14,042 nucleotides of DNA from the NCBI GenBank assembly GCA_964593555.1, contig CAZQIC010000122.1, forward strand, positions 1 through 14,042, read 5' to 3'. The position numbers and the translations under genes are program-made. Positions 1-6,952 of the stretch are shown here, piece by piece; position 1 is the first letter of the stretch; each line of letters starts with the position of its first letter. A model generated the notes under the pieces. It had not been told where the DNA came from. It made no database searches and worked only from the letters and a program-made list of their open reading frames with translations. The stretch is from CAZQIC01 sp964593555 (lineage in GTDB: Bacteria > Bacteroidota > Bacteroidia > JAFLBG01).

Positions 1-17
1 GAACGCTTGTCGAGATG

Positions 18-773
18 TCATATACGTACTTCTATATTATTTTCTTTTAAATAATTTTTTAATTGCTGTATCTCAATTTCTTTATAGTGAAAAATGCTGG
101 CTGCAAGCGCTGCATCTGCTTTGCCTTCATTGAATACTTCTTTAAAATGCTGCATGTTGCCTGCGCCTCCGCTTGCAATAACAGGAATGTTGACAGCTTC
201 TGATACATGTTTGGTTATGTCCAAAGCAAAACCCGCTTTTGTTCCGTCGTTATTCATGCTGGTCAGCAATATTTCTCCGGCCCCTCTTTCATAAGCTTCT
301 TTGGCCCAATCTATTGTTTTTATTTCAGTAGCAATTTTTCCACCGTTGAGATAAACTATCCATTCTCCATTTATAAATTTTGTGTCGATGGCCAGCACCA
401 CACATTGACTTCCAAATTGGCCTGCCAGGTTATTTAATAATCCCGGATTTTTTACAGCGGAAGTATTCACTGAAATTTTATCAGCTCCTGAATTAAGTAG
501 AATGGATACATCTTCAATGCTGCTGATGCCACCTCCAACCGTAAAGGGTATATTTATTTTTTTTGCAATTCGTGTAACGAGTTCTGTTAAAGTTTTTCTT
601 TTTTCATTGGTTGCTGTAATATCCAGGAATACTAGTTCGTCTGCACCATTTTGTGCATAATATGTCCCTAGCTCAACTGGGTCACCCACATCGCGGATGT
701 TTTCGAAGTTGATTCCCTTGACGGTTTTTCCATCTTTAATATCTAGGCAGGGTATGATACGTTTGGTAAGCAC
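18..773 (-). CDS. hisF: Imidazole glycerol phosphate synthase, cyclase subunit HisF
   Basis: HisF is the (beta/alpha)8-barrel cyclase subunit of IGP synthase. It uses ammonia delivered by HisH to convert PRFAR into imidazole glycerol phosphate and AICAR in the cytoplasm. The 251-residue length is normal for the family. The N-terminal RIIPCLDIKDGKTVKG places the general acid/base Asp at residue 11, and the second catalytic Asp is D130 in VVLAIDTKF. Phosphate-binding glycine segments are GGGIS (80-84) and ASGGAGN (about 201-207). The ATG lies 16 nt after the hisA stop, so the gene is co-translated with the rest of the his operon. The stop codon is at 18-20, so the next gene (expected hisI/hisIE) is outside the window. 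All key residues are present; the identification is firm. Confidence 0.97.
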   Translation of the reverse strand: MLTKRIIPCLDIKDGKTVKGINFENIRDVGDPVELGTYYAQNGADELVFLDITATNEKRKTLTELVTRIAKKINIPFTVGGGISSIEDVSILLNSGADKISVNTSAVKNPGLLNNLAGQFGSQCVVLAIDTKFINGEWIVYLNGGKIATEIKTIDWAKEAYERGAGEILLTSMNNDGTKAGFALDITKHVSEAVNIPVIASGGAGNMQHFKEVFNEGKADAALAASIFHYKEIEIQQLKNYLKENNIEVRI

Positions 774-789
774 AATATTTATTTAAGAA

Positions 790-1536
790 TTATGATTTTA
801 GATTTACGAATTTCCCTTTAATTAAATTTTTAAGCTCTTCAATTGTAATTCGTCCTTCATAAATAGCTTTTCCAATAATTACACCTTTACATCCGATAAC
901 ATTAAGCTCCTTAACGTCGTTTATGTTTGAAGCTCCCCCGCTGGCAATAAAATTCAATGCCGGGAATTTTTCAATGATCTTTTTATATAATTCAAGTGAA
1001 GGGCCTAATAAAGCGCCGTCTTTAGAAATATCGGTACAAAAGAGTTGTGTAATTCCATTTTCAACATTGGTTGCAATAAAATCAAAAATATCGATATTCG
1101 TTTTTTCCAGCCAACCGCTTACAGCTATCTTTTCATCTTTTACATCTGCACCCAATAATATTTTATCGCTTCCGTATTTTTTCACCCAAGCGTAAAATAG
1201 CTGAGGTTGTTTTACAGCGGTGCTTCCAATTGTTGCTATTGCTGCGCCCGATTCAAAAATATGTTCAATGGATTCATCACTTTTTATTCCGCCTCCAAAA
1301 TCTATTATCATCGATGTGTTGCTGGCAATTTTTTCTAATACTTTGTGATTGATGATCTTTCCTGCTTTTGCACCATCTAAATCGACCAAGTGTAATCTTT
1401 TTATCCCAATATCTTCGAATTGTTTGGCCACTTCTAATGGATTCTCATTGTATATTTTCTTTTGCGCATAATCCCCATGCGTAAGTCTTACACATTTTCC
1501 ATCTATAATATCAATTGCAGGGATTATTTCGATCAT
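790..1536 (-). CDS. hisA: ProFAR isomerase HisA
   Basis: HisA is 1-(5-phosphoribosyl)-5-[(5-phosphoribosylamino)methylideneamino]imidazole-4-carboxamide isomerase. It performs the Amadori rearrangement of ProFAR to PRFAR, the substrate of HisF/HisH. It is a 248-residue (beta/alpha)8 barrel, the usual length. The catalytic Asp pair is D9 (IIPAIDIIDGKCVRL) and D131 (LLGADVK). Also visible are the GGGI phosphate loop at 81-84, the CTDISKDG segment at 167-174 and the ASGGASN loop. The start ATG is 1 nt beyond the hisH stop, which implies translational coupling. It is distinguished from the paralogue hisF by the VRLTHGDY segment and by its place between hisH and hisF. Confidence 0.96.
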   Translation of the reverse strand: MIEIIPAIDIIDGKCVRLTHGDYAQKKIYNENPLEVAKQFEDIGIKRLHLVDLDGAKAGKIINHKVLEKIASNTSMIIDFGGGIKSDESIEHIFESGAAIATIGSTAVKQPQLFYAWVKKYGSDKILLGADVKDEKIAVSGWLEKTNIDIFDFIATNVENGITQLFCTDISKDGALLGPSLELYKKIIEKFPALNFIASGGASNINDVKELNVIGCKGVIIGKAIYEGRITIEELKNLIKGKFVNLKS

Positions 1537-1537
1537 T

Positions 1538-2140
1538 TTATAGTGCTAAAAAGTTTTGTAATAATTGCTCTCCAGCTTTGCCCGACTTTTCCGGGTGAAA
1601 CTGAACCGCATAAAAATTATTTTTATTTATAGCTGCACTAAATGGATTGATGTAATTACATTTTGCTATTGTATTGTCGGATAATTCAACAAAATAACTA
1701 TGTACAAAATAATTGTATTCGTTTTCCTTTATGTTATTGAATAGGCCTGATTTTAAATCATAAATATTGTTCCATCCGATCTGCGGTATTTTAAGCTCTA
1801 CCCCAGCACTCCCCATTGGAGAGGAAGAAAATTTGCGAACCCTTTCAGGGAAAATATTTAAGCAATTTGTATTTCCCTCTTCTGAGTGCGAGCATAAAAG
1901 CTGCATGCCAAGGCAAATCCCCAATACTGGTTGTTTAAGGGATGGAATTAAAGTGTCCAATTTCTTTCCTCTTAAATAATTCATTGCGCTACTCGCTTCT
2001 CCAACACCTGGAAAAATAATTTTATCTGCAGATTTTATTTCGTCAGTATTATCTGATACAGTTGATTCTGCTCCAATTCTTTCGAGGGCAAATTCGACTG
2101 AAATATTACCTGCGTTGTATTTTATAATAACAATTTTCAT
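1538..2140 (-). CDS. hisH: Imidazole glycerol phosphate synthase, glutaminase subunit HisH (carries an in-frame repeat)
   Basis: HisH is the class I glutamine amidotransferase subunit that hydrolyses glutamine and channels ammonia to HisF. It has 200 residues. The catalytic triad is visible: nucleophile C76 in LGICLGMQLL, then H182 and E184 in VQFHPEKSG. The PxxGWN motif (PQIGWN, 119-124), whose Trp lies at the HisF interface in studied homologues, is intact. Residues 103-116 (KFSSSPMGSAGVEL) precede this motif and look longer than the usual short link. Their DNA aligns without gaps to the intergenic repeat at 12022-12060 (28 of 39 identical), so the segment is probably a repeat inserted in frame. 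hisH lies 128 nt after hisB and 1 nt before hisA. It is very likely functional, since reading frame and catalytic residues are intact. Confidence 0.96.
   Translation of the reverse strand: MKIVIIKYNAGNISVEFALERIGAESTVSDNTDEIKSADKIIFPGVGEASSAMNYLRGKKLDTLIPSLKQPVLGICLGMQLLCSHSEEGNTNCLNIFPERVRKFSSSPMGSAGVELKIPQIGWNNIYDLKSGLFNNIKENEYNYFVHSYFVELSDNTIAKCNYINPFSAAINKNNFYAVQFHPEKSGKAGEQLLQNFLAL
1794..1832 (+). repeat. Copy of the CTCACCCC/CTCTCC palindromic repeat inside hisH
   Basis: This 39-nt stretch aligns without gaps to the intergenic repeat at 12022-12060 in the same orientation. 28 of 39 positions are identical, including ACCCCA, CTC and GGAGAGG followed by AGAAA. It encodes HisH residues 103-116 on the opposite strand and keeps the reading frame. 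The alignment was made by eye; the divergence suggests an old insertion that has drifted under coding selection. Confidence 0.65.
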
Positions 2141-2157
2141 TTTTTATTTCTAACGTA

Positions 2158-2264
2158 TGTCACTTCGAGTGTTCAGGATCCTTAGCTACTGAATGTATCG
2201 AGAAGTTTTATCAATTGTTCTCGATACGTCCCGATTGTAAAAGTCAGGACTACTCGAACTGACA
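2158..2264. repeat. Long imperfect inverted repeat between hisB and hisH
   Basis: Two arms of about 47 nt (2158-2204 and 2218-2264) surround a 13-nt loop. The outer ends TGTCACTTCGAGT and ACTCGAACTGACA pair at 12 of 13 positions, and the inner ends GTATCGAGAA/TTCTCGATAC pair perfectly over 10 bp. The middle pairs poorly. The element nearly fills the gap between the hisB stop and the hisH start, so it will fold as a large hairpin within the his mRNA. A partial copy (TGTCAGTTCGAG) lies at 7338-7349, which points to a dispersed intergenic repeat family. There is no U-run, so it is not a standard terminator. Confidence 0.75.
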
Positions 2265-2268
2265 TTTT

Positions 2269-3405
2269 CTATAATACTCCTTTTGTACTCGGTAACTGCA
2301 TATTATTCGTATCTCTTTTCACAGCCATTTTAATTGATTTGGCAAATGCTTTAAATATGGCCTCGATCTTATGGTGTTCATTTTCTCCTTCTGCTTTTAT
2401 GTTCAGATTACATTTAGCTGCATCAGAAAATGATTTGAAAAAATGCATGAACATTTCAGTTGGCATTTCACCAATCTTTTCTCTCTTAAACTCAGCCTCC
2501 CAAACTAGCCAGTTCCGTCCACCAAAATCTATGGCAACTTGTGCTAAACAATCATCCATAGGTAAGCAAAATCCATAACGCTCAATACCCGCTTTGTTTC
2601 CAAGAGCTTTGCTGAATGTTTCTCCAAGTGTTATTCCTACATCTTCAATAGTATGGTGCTCATCAATATGTAAGTCTCCATTTGCATTTATATCCAGATC
2701 AATATTCCCGTGCTTTGCAATTTGTTCTAACATATGGTCAAAAAATGCAAGGCCAGTTTTAATTTTGGCATTGCCGTTTCCTTCGAGGTTGAGTTCAACG
2801 CTTATGTTTGTTTCTTTTGTTTTCCTGGTGTGAATTATTTTACGCGGTAAAAGTTTCAAAAAATTATAAATCTCTTCCCAGGAATTTGTTTCCAATGCAA
2901 TAGTAGATCTTAATTCTTTAAGTGTATCATTCATATCATTTGAGCCAAGATTGCTTCCGCTGTTTATCCAGATTCCTTTTGATCCAAGATTTTGAGCAAG
3001 TTTTATATCTGTTAGCCGGTCGCCAATGACAAATGAATTTGCAAGATCATAATCCTTGCTATTAATATATTTGGTTAACATGCCGGTTCCCGGTTTGCGG
3101 GTAGGTTTATTTTCACTGGAAAAAGATCGATCGATGCATATCTCCGAAAAGTTAATTCCTTCGCTTTTTAAGATGTTCAGAATAAAGTTTTGAACGGGCC
3201 AGAATGTATTTTCAGGAAATTTTTCTGATCCTAATCCATCCTGGTTAGTGACCATAACCAATTCATAATTTAATTCTTTCGCGACTTTGCTTAAGTAGAA
3301 CAGGGAATTGGGAAGAAAGGACAACTTCTCAAACGAATCTATTTGTTCGTCTTTTGTTTCATGATTAATTGTACCGTCTCGGTCGATGAATAATACTTTT
3401 TTCAT
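2269..3405 (-). CDS. hisB: Bifunctional histidinol-phosphatase / imidazoleglycerol-phosphate dehydratase
   Basis: This is a two-domain enzyme catalysing the IGP dehydration step and the histidinol phosphate phosphatase step. Residues 1 to about 170 form a HAD phosphatase: FIDRDGT with D8 (nucleophile) and D10 (acid/base), VTNQDGLG with T53/N54, K104, and GDRLTDI with D129/D133. Residues from about 188 form IGPD with its metal-binding motifs FFDHMLEQ (221-228), DEHHTIEDVG (248-257) and EHHKIEAIFKAFAK (343-356). The 378-residue length is close to fused HisNB proteins such as that of E. coli. In the phosphatase domain, the region that carries the Cys/His zinc loop in the E. coli protein has only C90 (ICIDRSFSSENKPTRKP), so the zinc site seems absent. 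It is separated from hisC (129 nt) and hisH (128 nt) by repeat-filled gaps. Confidence 0.96.
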   Translation of the reverse strand: MKKVLFIDRDGTINHETKDEQIDSFEKLSFLPNSLFYLSKVAKELNYELVMVTNQDGLGSEKFPENTFWPVQNFILNILKSEGINFSEICIDRSFSSENKPTRKPGTGMLTKYINSKDYDLANSFVIGDRLTDIKLAQNLGSKGIWINSGSNLGSNDMNDTLKELRSTIALETNSWEEIYNFLKLLPRKIIHTRKTKETNISVELNLEGNGNAKIKTGLAFFDHMLEQIAKHGNIDLDINANGDLHIDEHHTIEDVGITLGETFSKALGNKAGIERYGFCLPMDDCLAQVAIDFGGRNWLVWEAEFKREKIGEMPTEMFMHFFKSFSDAAKCNLNIKAEGENEHHKIEAIFKAFAKSIKMAVKRDTNNMQLPSTKGVL

Positions 3406-3459
3406 TGTAATAGAGAATTAAGAATATAGAATGCAGAATTCATGCTTTTTATAATTATG

Positions 3460-3530
3460 TTGTCCTTACGAAGGGTGATAGTCGAAGGTAACCTAAAGGA
3501 GATTGCTTCACTACGTTCGCAACGATGTTG
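3460..3530. repeat. Degenerate palindromic intergenic repeat between hisC and hisB
   Basis: The gap between the hisB start and the hisC stop contains an imperfect palindrome. The left half (CCTTACGAAGG...AGTCGAAGG) and the right half (GGAGATTGCTTCACTACGTTCGCAACG) resemble each other in inverse orientation: CGAAGnnAnCCT against AGGnnATTGCTTC, and TACGAA against TTCGCAA. The style is that of dispersed intergenic repeats, but I see no second clear copy in the window. The pairing is imperfect and judged by eye. Confidence 0.45.
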
Positions 3531-3534
3531 CATT

Positions 3535-4581
3535 TTAAATAGATTTAAGTTCATTGATCAGTTTCTCATTCTCTTCTTCCCTCCCAATAGTAATCCGTAT
3601 ACACCCCTCGCATAATGTTACTTTACTTCTATCCCGGATAACAATATTTTTTCCCACCAGGTAATTATATATTTTCTGCGGAGTACTTACTTTTACCAAT
3701 AGAAAATTAGCTTCGCTGGGATAAATTTTTTCAACGAAGGTGAATTTCTGTAATTCACTTTTTAATTTTTCTCGTTCTTTCACAATTGTTTTTATCCAAT
3801 CGTTTATTTGCTCAACGTTTTCCAGCGCCTCAATGGCTAATTGCTGCGAAGCAACGTTAATATTATATGGAGGTTTTATTTTATTGAATACATCAATTAT
3901 TTGCTGACTCGCAAAGGCCATCCCTATTCTTAATCCTGCCATTCCCCATGCCTTGGAAAGTGTTTGAAGAATGACAAGGTTTGGATAATTGACCAGCTCC
4001 GCAATTAAACTCCTGTAAGAGGCAAAGTTGATGTATGCTTCATCTATTACAACAAGTCCATTAAAATTTTCAAGGATCTGTTTTACGTTATCCCATTTTA
4101 CTCCGTTTCCGGTTGGGTTGTTGGGACAACAAATAAAAATGAGTTTTGTTTTACTATTGATGTTTTTCAGAATATTCTGGAGGTCTAATTGAAAATTTTC
4201 TGGTGTAAGCGGTGCCTTAATGACAGTAACGTCGTTGATATTTGCAGAAACCTCATACATTCCATAGGTAGGCGGACAAATAATCACATTGTCTTTTTCC
4301 GGATTGCAAAAAGCTCTGAACAGAATATCAATAGCTTCATCGCTACCGTTTCCTAAAAATATATTCTGAACAGGAACTCCTTTTATTTTGGAGATTTTTT
4401 CTTTCAGATCGAGTTGAAGCGGATCAGGATACCTGTTGTAATTTTTCTTAGCCGGTGAGCCAAAACTATTTTCATTCGCGTCTAAAAATATTCCTTCTTT
4501 TCCTTTGAACTCATCACGCGCAGAAGAGTAGGGGACAAGATTTTTAATATTGGGGCGAAGTATGTTTTCTAAATTGAACAT
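3535..4581 (-). CDS. hisC: Histidinol-phosphate aminotransferase
   Basis: HisC is a PLP-dependent fold-type I aminotransferase that converts imidazole acetol phosphate plus glutamate to L-histidinol phosphate plus 2-oxoglutarate. It has 348 residues, normal for the family. Visible motifs are the N-terminal LDANENSFG (33-41), the GNGSDEAID cofactor-phosphate region (78-86), CCPNNPTGN (151-159) with the PLP-contacting Asn, D180 and Y183 in VIDEAYINF, the Schiff-base lysine K210 in LQTLSKAWGMAGLRIG, R218 in the same motif, and the C-terminal substrate carboxylate-binding arginine region GCIRITIG. The ATG is 1 nt after the hisD stop, so the genes are probably translationally coupled. Operon position rules out other family members such as Cobc-like enzymes. 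Confidence 0.96.
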   Translation of the reverse strand: MFNLENILRPNIKNLVPYSSARDEFKGKEGIFLDANENSFGSPAKKNYNRYPDPLQLDLKEKISKIKGVPVQNIFLGNGSDEAIDILFRAFCNPEKDNVIICPPTYGMYEVSANINDVTVIKAPLTPENFQLDLQNILKNINSKTKLIFICCPNNPTGNGVKWDNVKQILENFNGLVVIDEAYINFASYRSLIAELVNYPNLVILQTLSKAWGMAGLRIGMAFASQQIIDVFNKIKPPYNINVASQQLAIEALENVEQINDWIKTIVKEREKLKSELQKFTFVEKIYPSEANFLLVKVSTPQKIYNYLVGKNIVIRDRSKVTLCEGCIRITIGREEENEKLINELKSI

Positions 4582-4582
4582 A

Positions 4583-5866
4583 TTAACTAATTTTTTTCAT
4601 TCTGATTTTTACTGCATTGCTGTGGGCTTGTAATCCTTCTGCTTCTGCCATTGTTGTTATTGTGTTAGAAAGATTTTTTAAGCCTGTTTCGCTTAGGTTC
4701 TGGAATGTGATTTTTTTAACAAAGCTATCCAATGATACCCCGCTGTATGCTTTGGCATAACCATTAGTTGGTAAAGTATGATTGGTACCTGATGCGTAAT
4801 CACCTGCACTTTCACAGCTCCAGTTTCCTAAAAATACAGATCCTGCATTTGTCACTTTCTCTGCTATAGCCTCGTTATTTTCGCAAGCAAGAATCAAATG
4901 TTCCGGAGCATAAGTATTTATCAAGGCAATTCCTTCGTCGGTATTTTTTACAAGAATAGATTTGCTGTTTTTTAGAGCAGATTTTGCCAGTTCTTTACGG
5001 GGTAAATTATTTAATTGTATTTCCAGTTCTTTGTTGACGGAAGTGATTATATTTTCAGAAGCTGTCACCAATAAAACCTGCGAATCGCTTCCGTGTTCCG
5101 CTTGTGATAAAAGATCGGCAGCAACAAAAGAAGGATCACAACTTTCATCAGCAAATATTGCAACCTCCGATGGCCCTGCCGGCATATCAATGGCAATACC
5201 TTCCATATTTATTAATTGTTTTGCGCAAGTAACATATTGGTTGCCGGGTCCGAAAATTTTATAGACCTGCGGAATTACTTTTGTCCCATAAGCCATTGCA
5301 CCAATAGCTTGTGCTCCTCCTGTTTTGTAAATTTTTGTAATGCCAATAAGTTTTGCGGTATACAAAATGGCTTCATGAATATTTCCGCTTTTGTCTGAAG
5401 GGGTACAAACAATTGTTTCTTTGCAGCCTGCAATTTTTGCTGGTATGCCAAGCATTAAGAGTGTGCTGAATAGTGGGGCCGTGCCTCCTGGAATATATAA
5501 TCCTACTTTTTCAATGGCAACTGATTTTCTCCAGCATTTTACACCCGGGGTTGTCTCAATTATTTTTACTGGTTCTTTTTGTGACTCGTGAAATACAAGA
5601 ATGTTTTTGTAAGCAGTTTGAATGGCTTTTTTTAATTGTGAATCTAAATTTTTCTCAGCTTCATTTATTTCTTTTTCACTAACAAGTAAACTTTTCAATT
5701 TTATTTTATCAAACTTCAACGCATAATTGAGTAATGCTTTGTCGCCTTTGGTATTTACTTCATTAAGTATTGTCCTTACTTTTTTGTTTAATGAGGCAGA
5801 ATCAAGCTCCGGGCGTTTGCAAAGCTTGGCCCAGTTTTTTTGAGGAGGGTATTTAATTGTCTTCAT
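4583..5866 (-). CDS. hisD: Histidinol dehydrogenase
   Basis: HisD is a zinc- and NAD-dependent enzyme catalysing the last two oxidations, from L-histidinol through histidinal to L-histidine. It has 427 residues, the normal length. Visible signatures are VGLYIPGGTAPL (121-132), the GPGNQYV nucleotide region (206-212), AGPSEV (230-235), the zinc-ligand pair Q255/H258 in LLSQAEHGSDSQ, the catalytic E322/H323 in YAPEHL, zinc ligand D356 in SCESAGDYASGTNHTLPT, and H415 in LQAHSNAVK. The gene starts 6 nt after the hisG stop and ends 1 nt before hisC. Confidence 0.97.
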   Translation of the reverse strand: MKTIKYPPQKNWAKLCKRPELDSASLNKKVRTILNEVNTKGDKALLNYALKFDKIKLKSLLVSEKEINEAEKNLDSQLKKAIQTAYKNILVFHESQKEPVKIIETTPGVKCWRKSVAIEKVGLYIPGGTAPLFSTLLMLGIPAKIAGCKETIVCTPSDKSGNIHEAILYTAKLIGITKIYKTGGAQAIGAMAYGTKVIPQVYKIFGPGNQYVTCAKQLINMEGIAIDMPAGPSEVAIFADESCDPSFVAADLLSQAEHGSDSQVLLVTASENIITSVNKELEIQLNNLPRKELAKSALKNSKSILVKNTDEGIALINTYAPEHLILACENNEAIAEKVTNAGSVFLGNWSCESAGDYASGTNHTLPTNGYAKAYSGVSLDSFVKKITFQNLSETGLKNLSNTITTMAEAEGLQAHSNAVKIRMKKIS

Positions 5867-5872
5867 CTCAGT

Positions 5873-6730
5873 TTATGCTATCATTTTTTCTATTGGCACA
5901 ACTAAAATTCCCTGGGCTCCGTTTGCTTTTAAATTTTCTATAATGTCCCAAAAATCATTTTCATTCACAACGCTGTGTACAGAACTCCAGCCTTTCTCTG
6001 CCAATGGTACAATGGTTGGACTTTTCATGCCAGGTAATATTTTGCAAATGGTTTCCAATTTTTCATTGGGTGCATTCAATAAAATATATTTATTGTTCTT
6101 TGCTTTGCGAAGCGCGTTAATTCTGAATAATAGTTTTTCAACCAGTTTGTTTTGCTCTTCGCTTAAGTTTTTATTCGCAATAAGTAATGCTTCTGATTTT
6201 AAAATTACCTCGGTTTCTTTAAGGCCATTCATAAACAAAGTGCTTCCTGAACTTACCAAATCGCAAATGGCATCAGCTAATCCAATGCCTGGGGCAATTT
6301 CCACAGAGCCGCTGATCTCGTGTATCTCTGCAGTTATTTTTTCTTTCTTTAAAAATTTAGAAAGTATAACAGGATAACTCGTTGCAATTTTTTTGCCATC
6401 GAAATCTTTAATGCTATTATATTTTTTGTTTTTAGGAACAGCAATTGATAAACGGCATTTCCCAAACCCTAGTCGTTCAACGGTTTTTACATTTTTATTT
6501 TTTTCAAGCACTACATTTTCTCCAACAATACCAATATCAGCAACAGCATCTTCCACATATTGTGGGATATCATCATCGCGTAAAAAGAAGACTTCCAATG
6601 GAAAGTTTTGCGCATCCGCCTTTAGCTTATTTACTCCGTTATTAAATTCTATCCCGCACTCTTTAAGTATACGAATGGAATCTTCGTTTAGCCGTCCTGA
6701 TTTCTGTATTGCAATTTTTAACTTTTTCAT
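5873..6730 (-). CDS. hisG: ATP phosphoribosyltransferase, long form
   Basis: HisG catalyses the first committed step, ATP + PRPP to phosphoribosyl-ATP, and is normally the histidine-feedback-inhibited enzyme. It has 285 residues, so it is the long (HisG-L) form with a C-terminal ACT-like regulatory domain and needs no HisZ partner. N-terminal KIAIQKSGRL (5-14) and the family signature EIAPGIGLADAICDLVSSGSTL (144-165) with the PRPP-binding DLVSSGSTL are present. The C-terminal regulatory part is recognisable in SPTIVPLAEKGWSSVHSVV (about 237-255). It is the first structural gene of the operon and lies about 100 nt downstream of the attenuator terminator. The start ATG (6730) is chosen because it begins the conserved N-terminus. 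Confidence 0.97.
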   Translation of the reverse strand: MKKLKIAIQKSGRLNEDSIRILKECGIEFNNGVNKLKADAQNFPLEVFFLRDDDIPQYVEDAVADIGIVGENVVLEKNKNVKTVERLGFGKCRLSIAVPKNKKYNSIKDFDGKKIATSYPVILSKFLKKEKITAEIHEISGSVEIAPGIGLADAICDLVSSGSTLFMNGLKETEVILKSEALLIANKNLSEEQNKLVEKLLFRINALRKAKNNKYILLNAPNEKLETICKILPGMKSPTIVPLAEKGWSSVHSVVNENDFWDIIENLKANGAQGILVVPIEKMIA

Positions 6731-6769
6731 AACTTTCTATTAATATTATTAATACCTCACTTTTTTCAA

Positions 6770-6828
6770 TCTCCCTCTCCGCGTTTATCCTGAGCTTTCG
6801 TCGAAGGAGAGAGGGCCGGGGAGAGGCC
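6770..6828 (-). repeat. CTCACCCC/CTCTCC palindromic repeat with enlarged loop, between his attenuator and hisG
   Basis: Read on the minus strand it begins GGCCTCTCCCCGGCCCTCTC and ends GGAGAGGGAGA, matching the two ends of the repeat at 12022-12060. The centre is replaced by about 25-30 nt containing TTCGACGAAAGCTCAGGA, which resembles a second intergenic repeat type and suggests nesting. It starts about 2 nt after the attenuator U-run and lies wholly in the untranslated region upstream of hisG, so it is present only in read-through mRNA. Confidence 0.65.
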
Positions 6829-6830
6829 AA

Positions 6831-6860
6831 ATAAAAAAGGCTCACCGTTTGGTAAGCCTT
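6831..6860 (-). terminator. Attenuator terminator (3:4 hairpin) of the his operon
   Basis: On the minus strand AAGGCTTACC, loop AAAC, then GGTGAGCCTT form a 10-bp stem with a single G-U pair, followed directly by TTTTTTATTT. The two T residues closing the stem continue into the U-run. This is a textbook intrinsic terminator, placed between the His-rich leader ORF and hisG. Its 5' arm (plus-strand 6851-6857) can pair alternatively with the end of the leader ORF. Confidence 0.92.
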
Positions 6861-6887
6861 GAAAATATTTGTGTTAACACAAAACGA

Positions 6888-6944
6888 TCACAGCCTACCC
6901 GTAGGGTAAGTATGATGATGCAAATGTGTTAATGATTGTTTCAT
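6888..6944 (-). CDS. hisL: His operon leader peptide (18 aa)
   Basis: ATG at 6944-6942 and TGA at 6890-6888 encode MKQSLTHLHHHTYPTGRL. Four of 18 codons are CAT (His), three of them consecutive (6912-6920). The ORF sits between a good promoter box and an intrinsic terminator, and its 3' end forms strands 1 and 2 of the attenuator. Its role is as a sensor of charged His-tRNA, not as a protein product. There is no room for a Shine-Dalgarno sequence: only GCCGCAATT separates the -7 box from the ATG. The sequence is unrelated in detail to the enterobacterial HisL, so the symbol is used by function. Confidence is high because codon content and RNA pairing agree independently. Confidence 0.9.
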   Translation of the reverse strand: MKQSLTHLHHHTYPTGRL

Positions 6945-6952
6945 AATTGCGG

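Noticed and set aside
1..17. Possible repeat fragment downstream of hisF (CTTGTCGAGATGTCA resembles repeat ends)
   Set aside because: Too short and cut by the window edge to support a separate feature.
2158..2264. Intrinsic terminator between hisB and hisH
   Set aside because: A strong hairpin but no U-run in either direction, and the downstream his genes have no clear promoter of their own.
94..6743. Many plus-strand ORFs of 60-144 codons opposite the his genes
   Set aside because: Each is antisense to a well-conserved his gene with intact catalytic motifs and has shadow-like composition.
6663..6845. 60-codon ORF on the minus strand across the hisG start and the repeat upstream
   Set aside because: It overlaps hisG in another frame and runs through the palindromic repeat and into the attenuator terminator; its composition is that of a shadow.
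6868..6883. Repressor operator for his regulation at the GTTAAC-centred palindrome
   Set aside because: It lies about 65-80 nt downstream of the predicted transcription start, between antiterminator strands; an RNA role is more likely, and no repressor family is suggested by the sequence.
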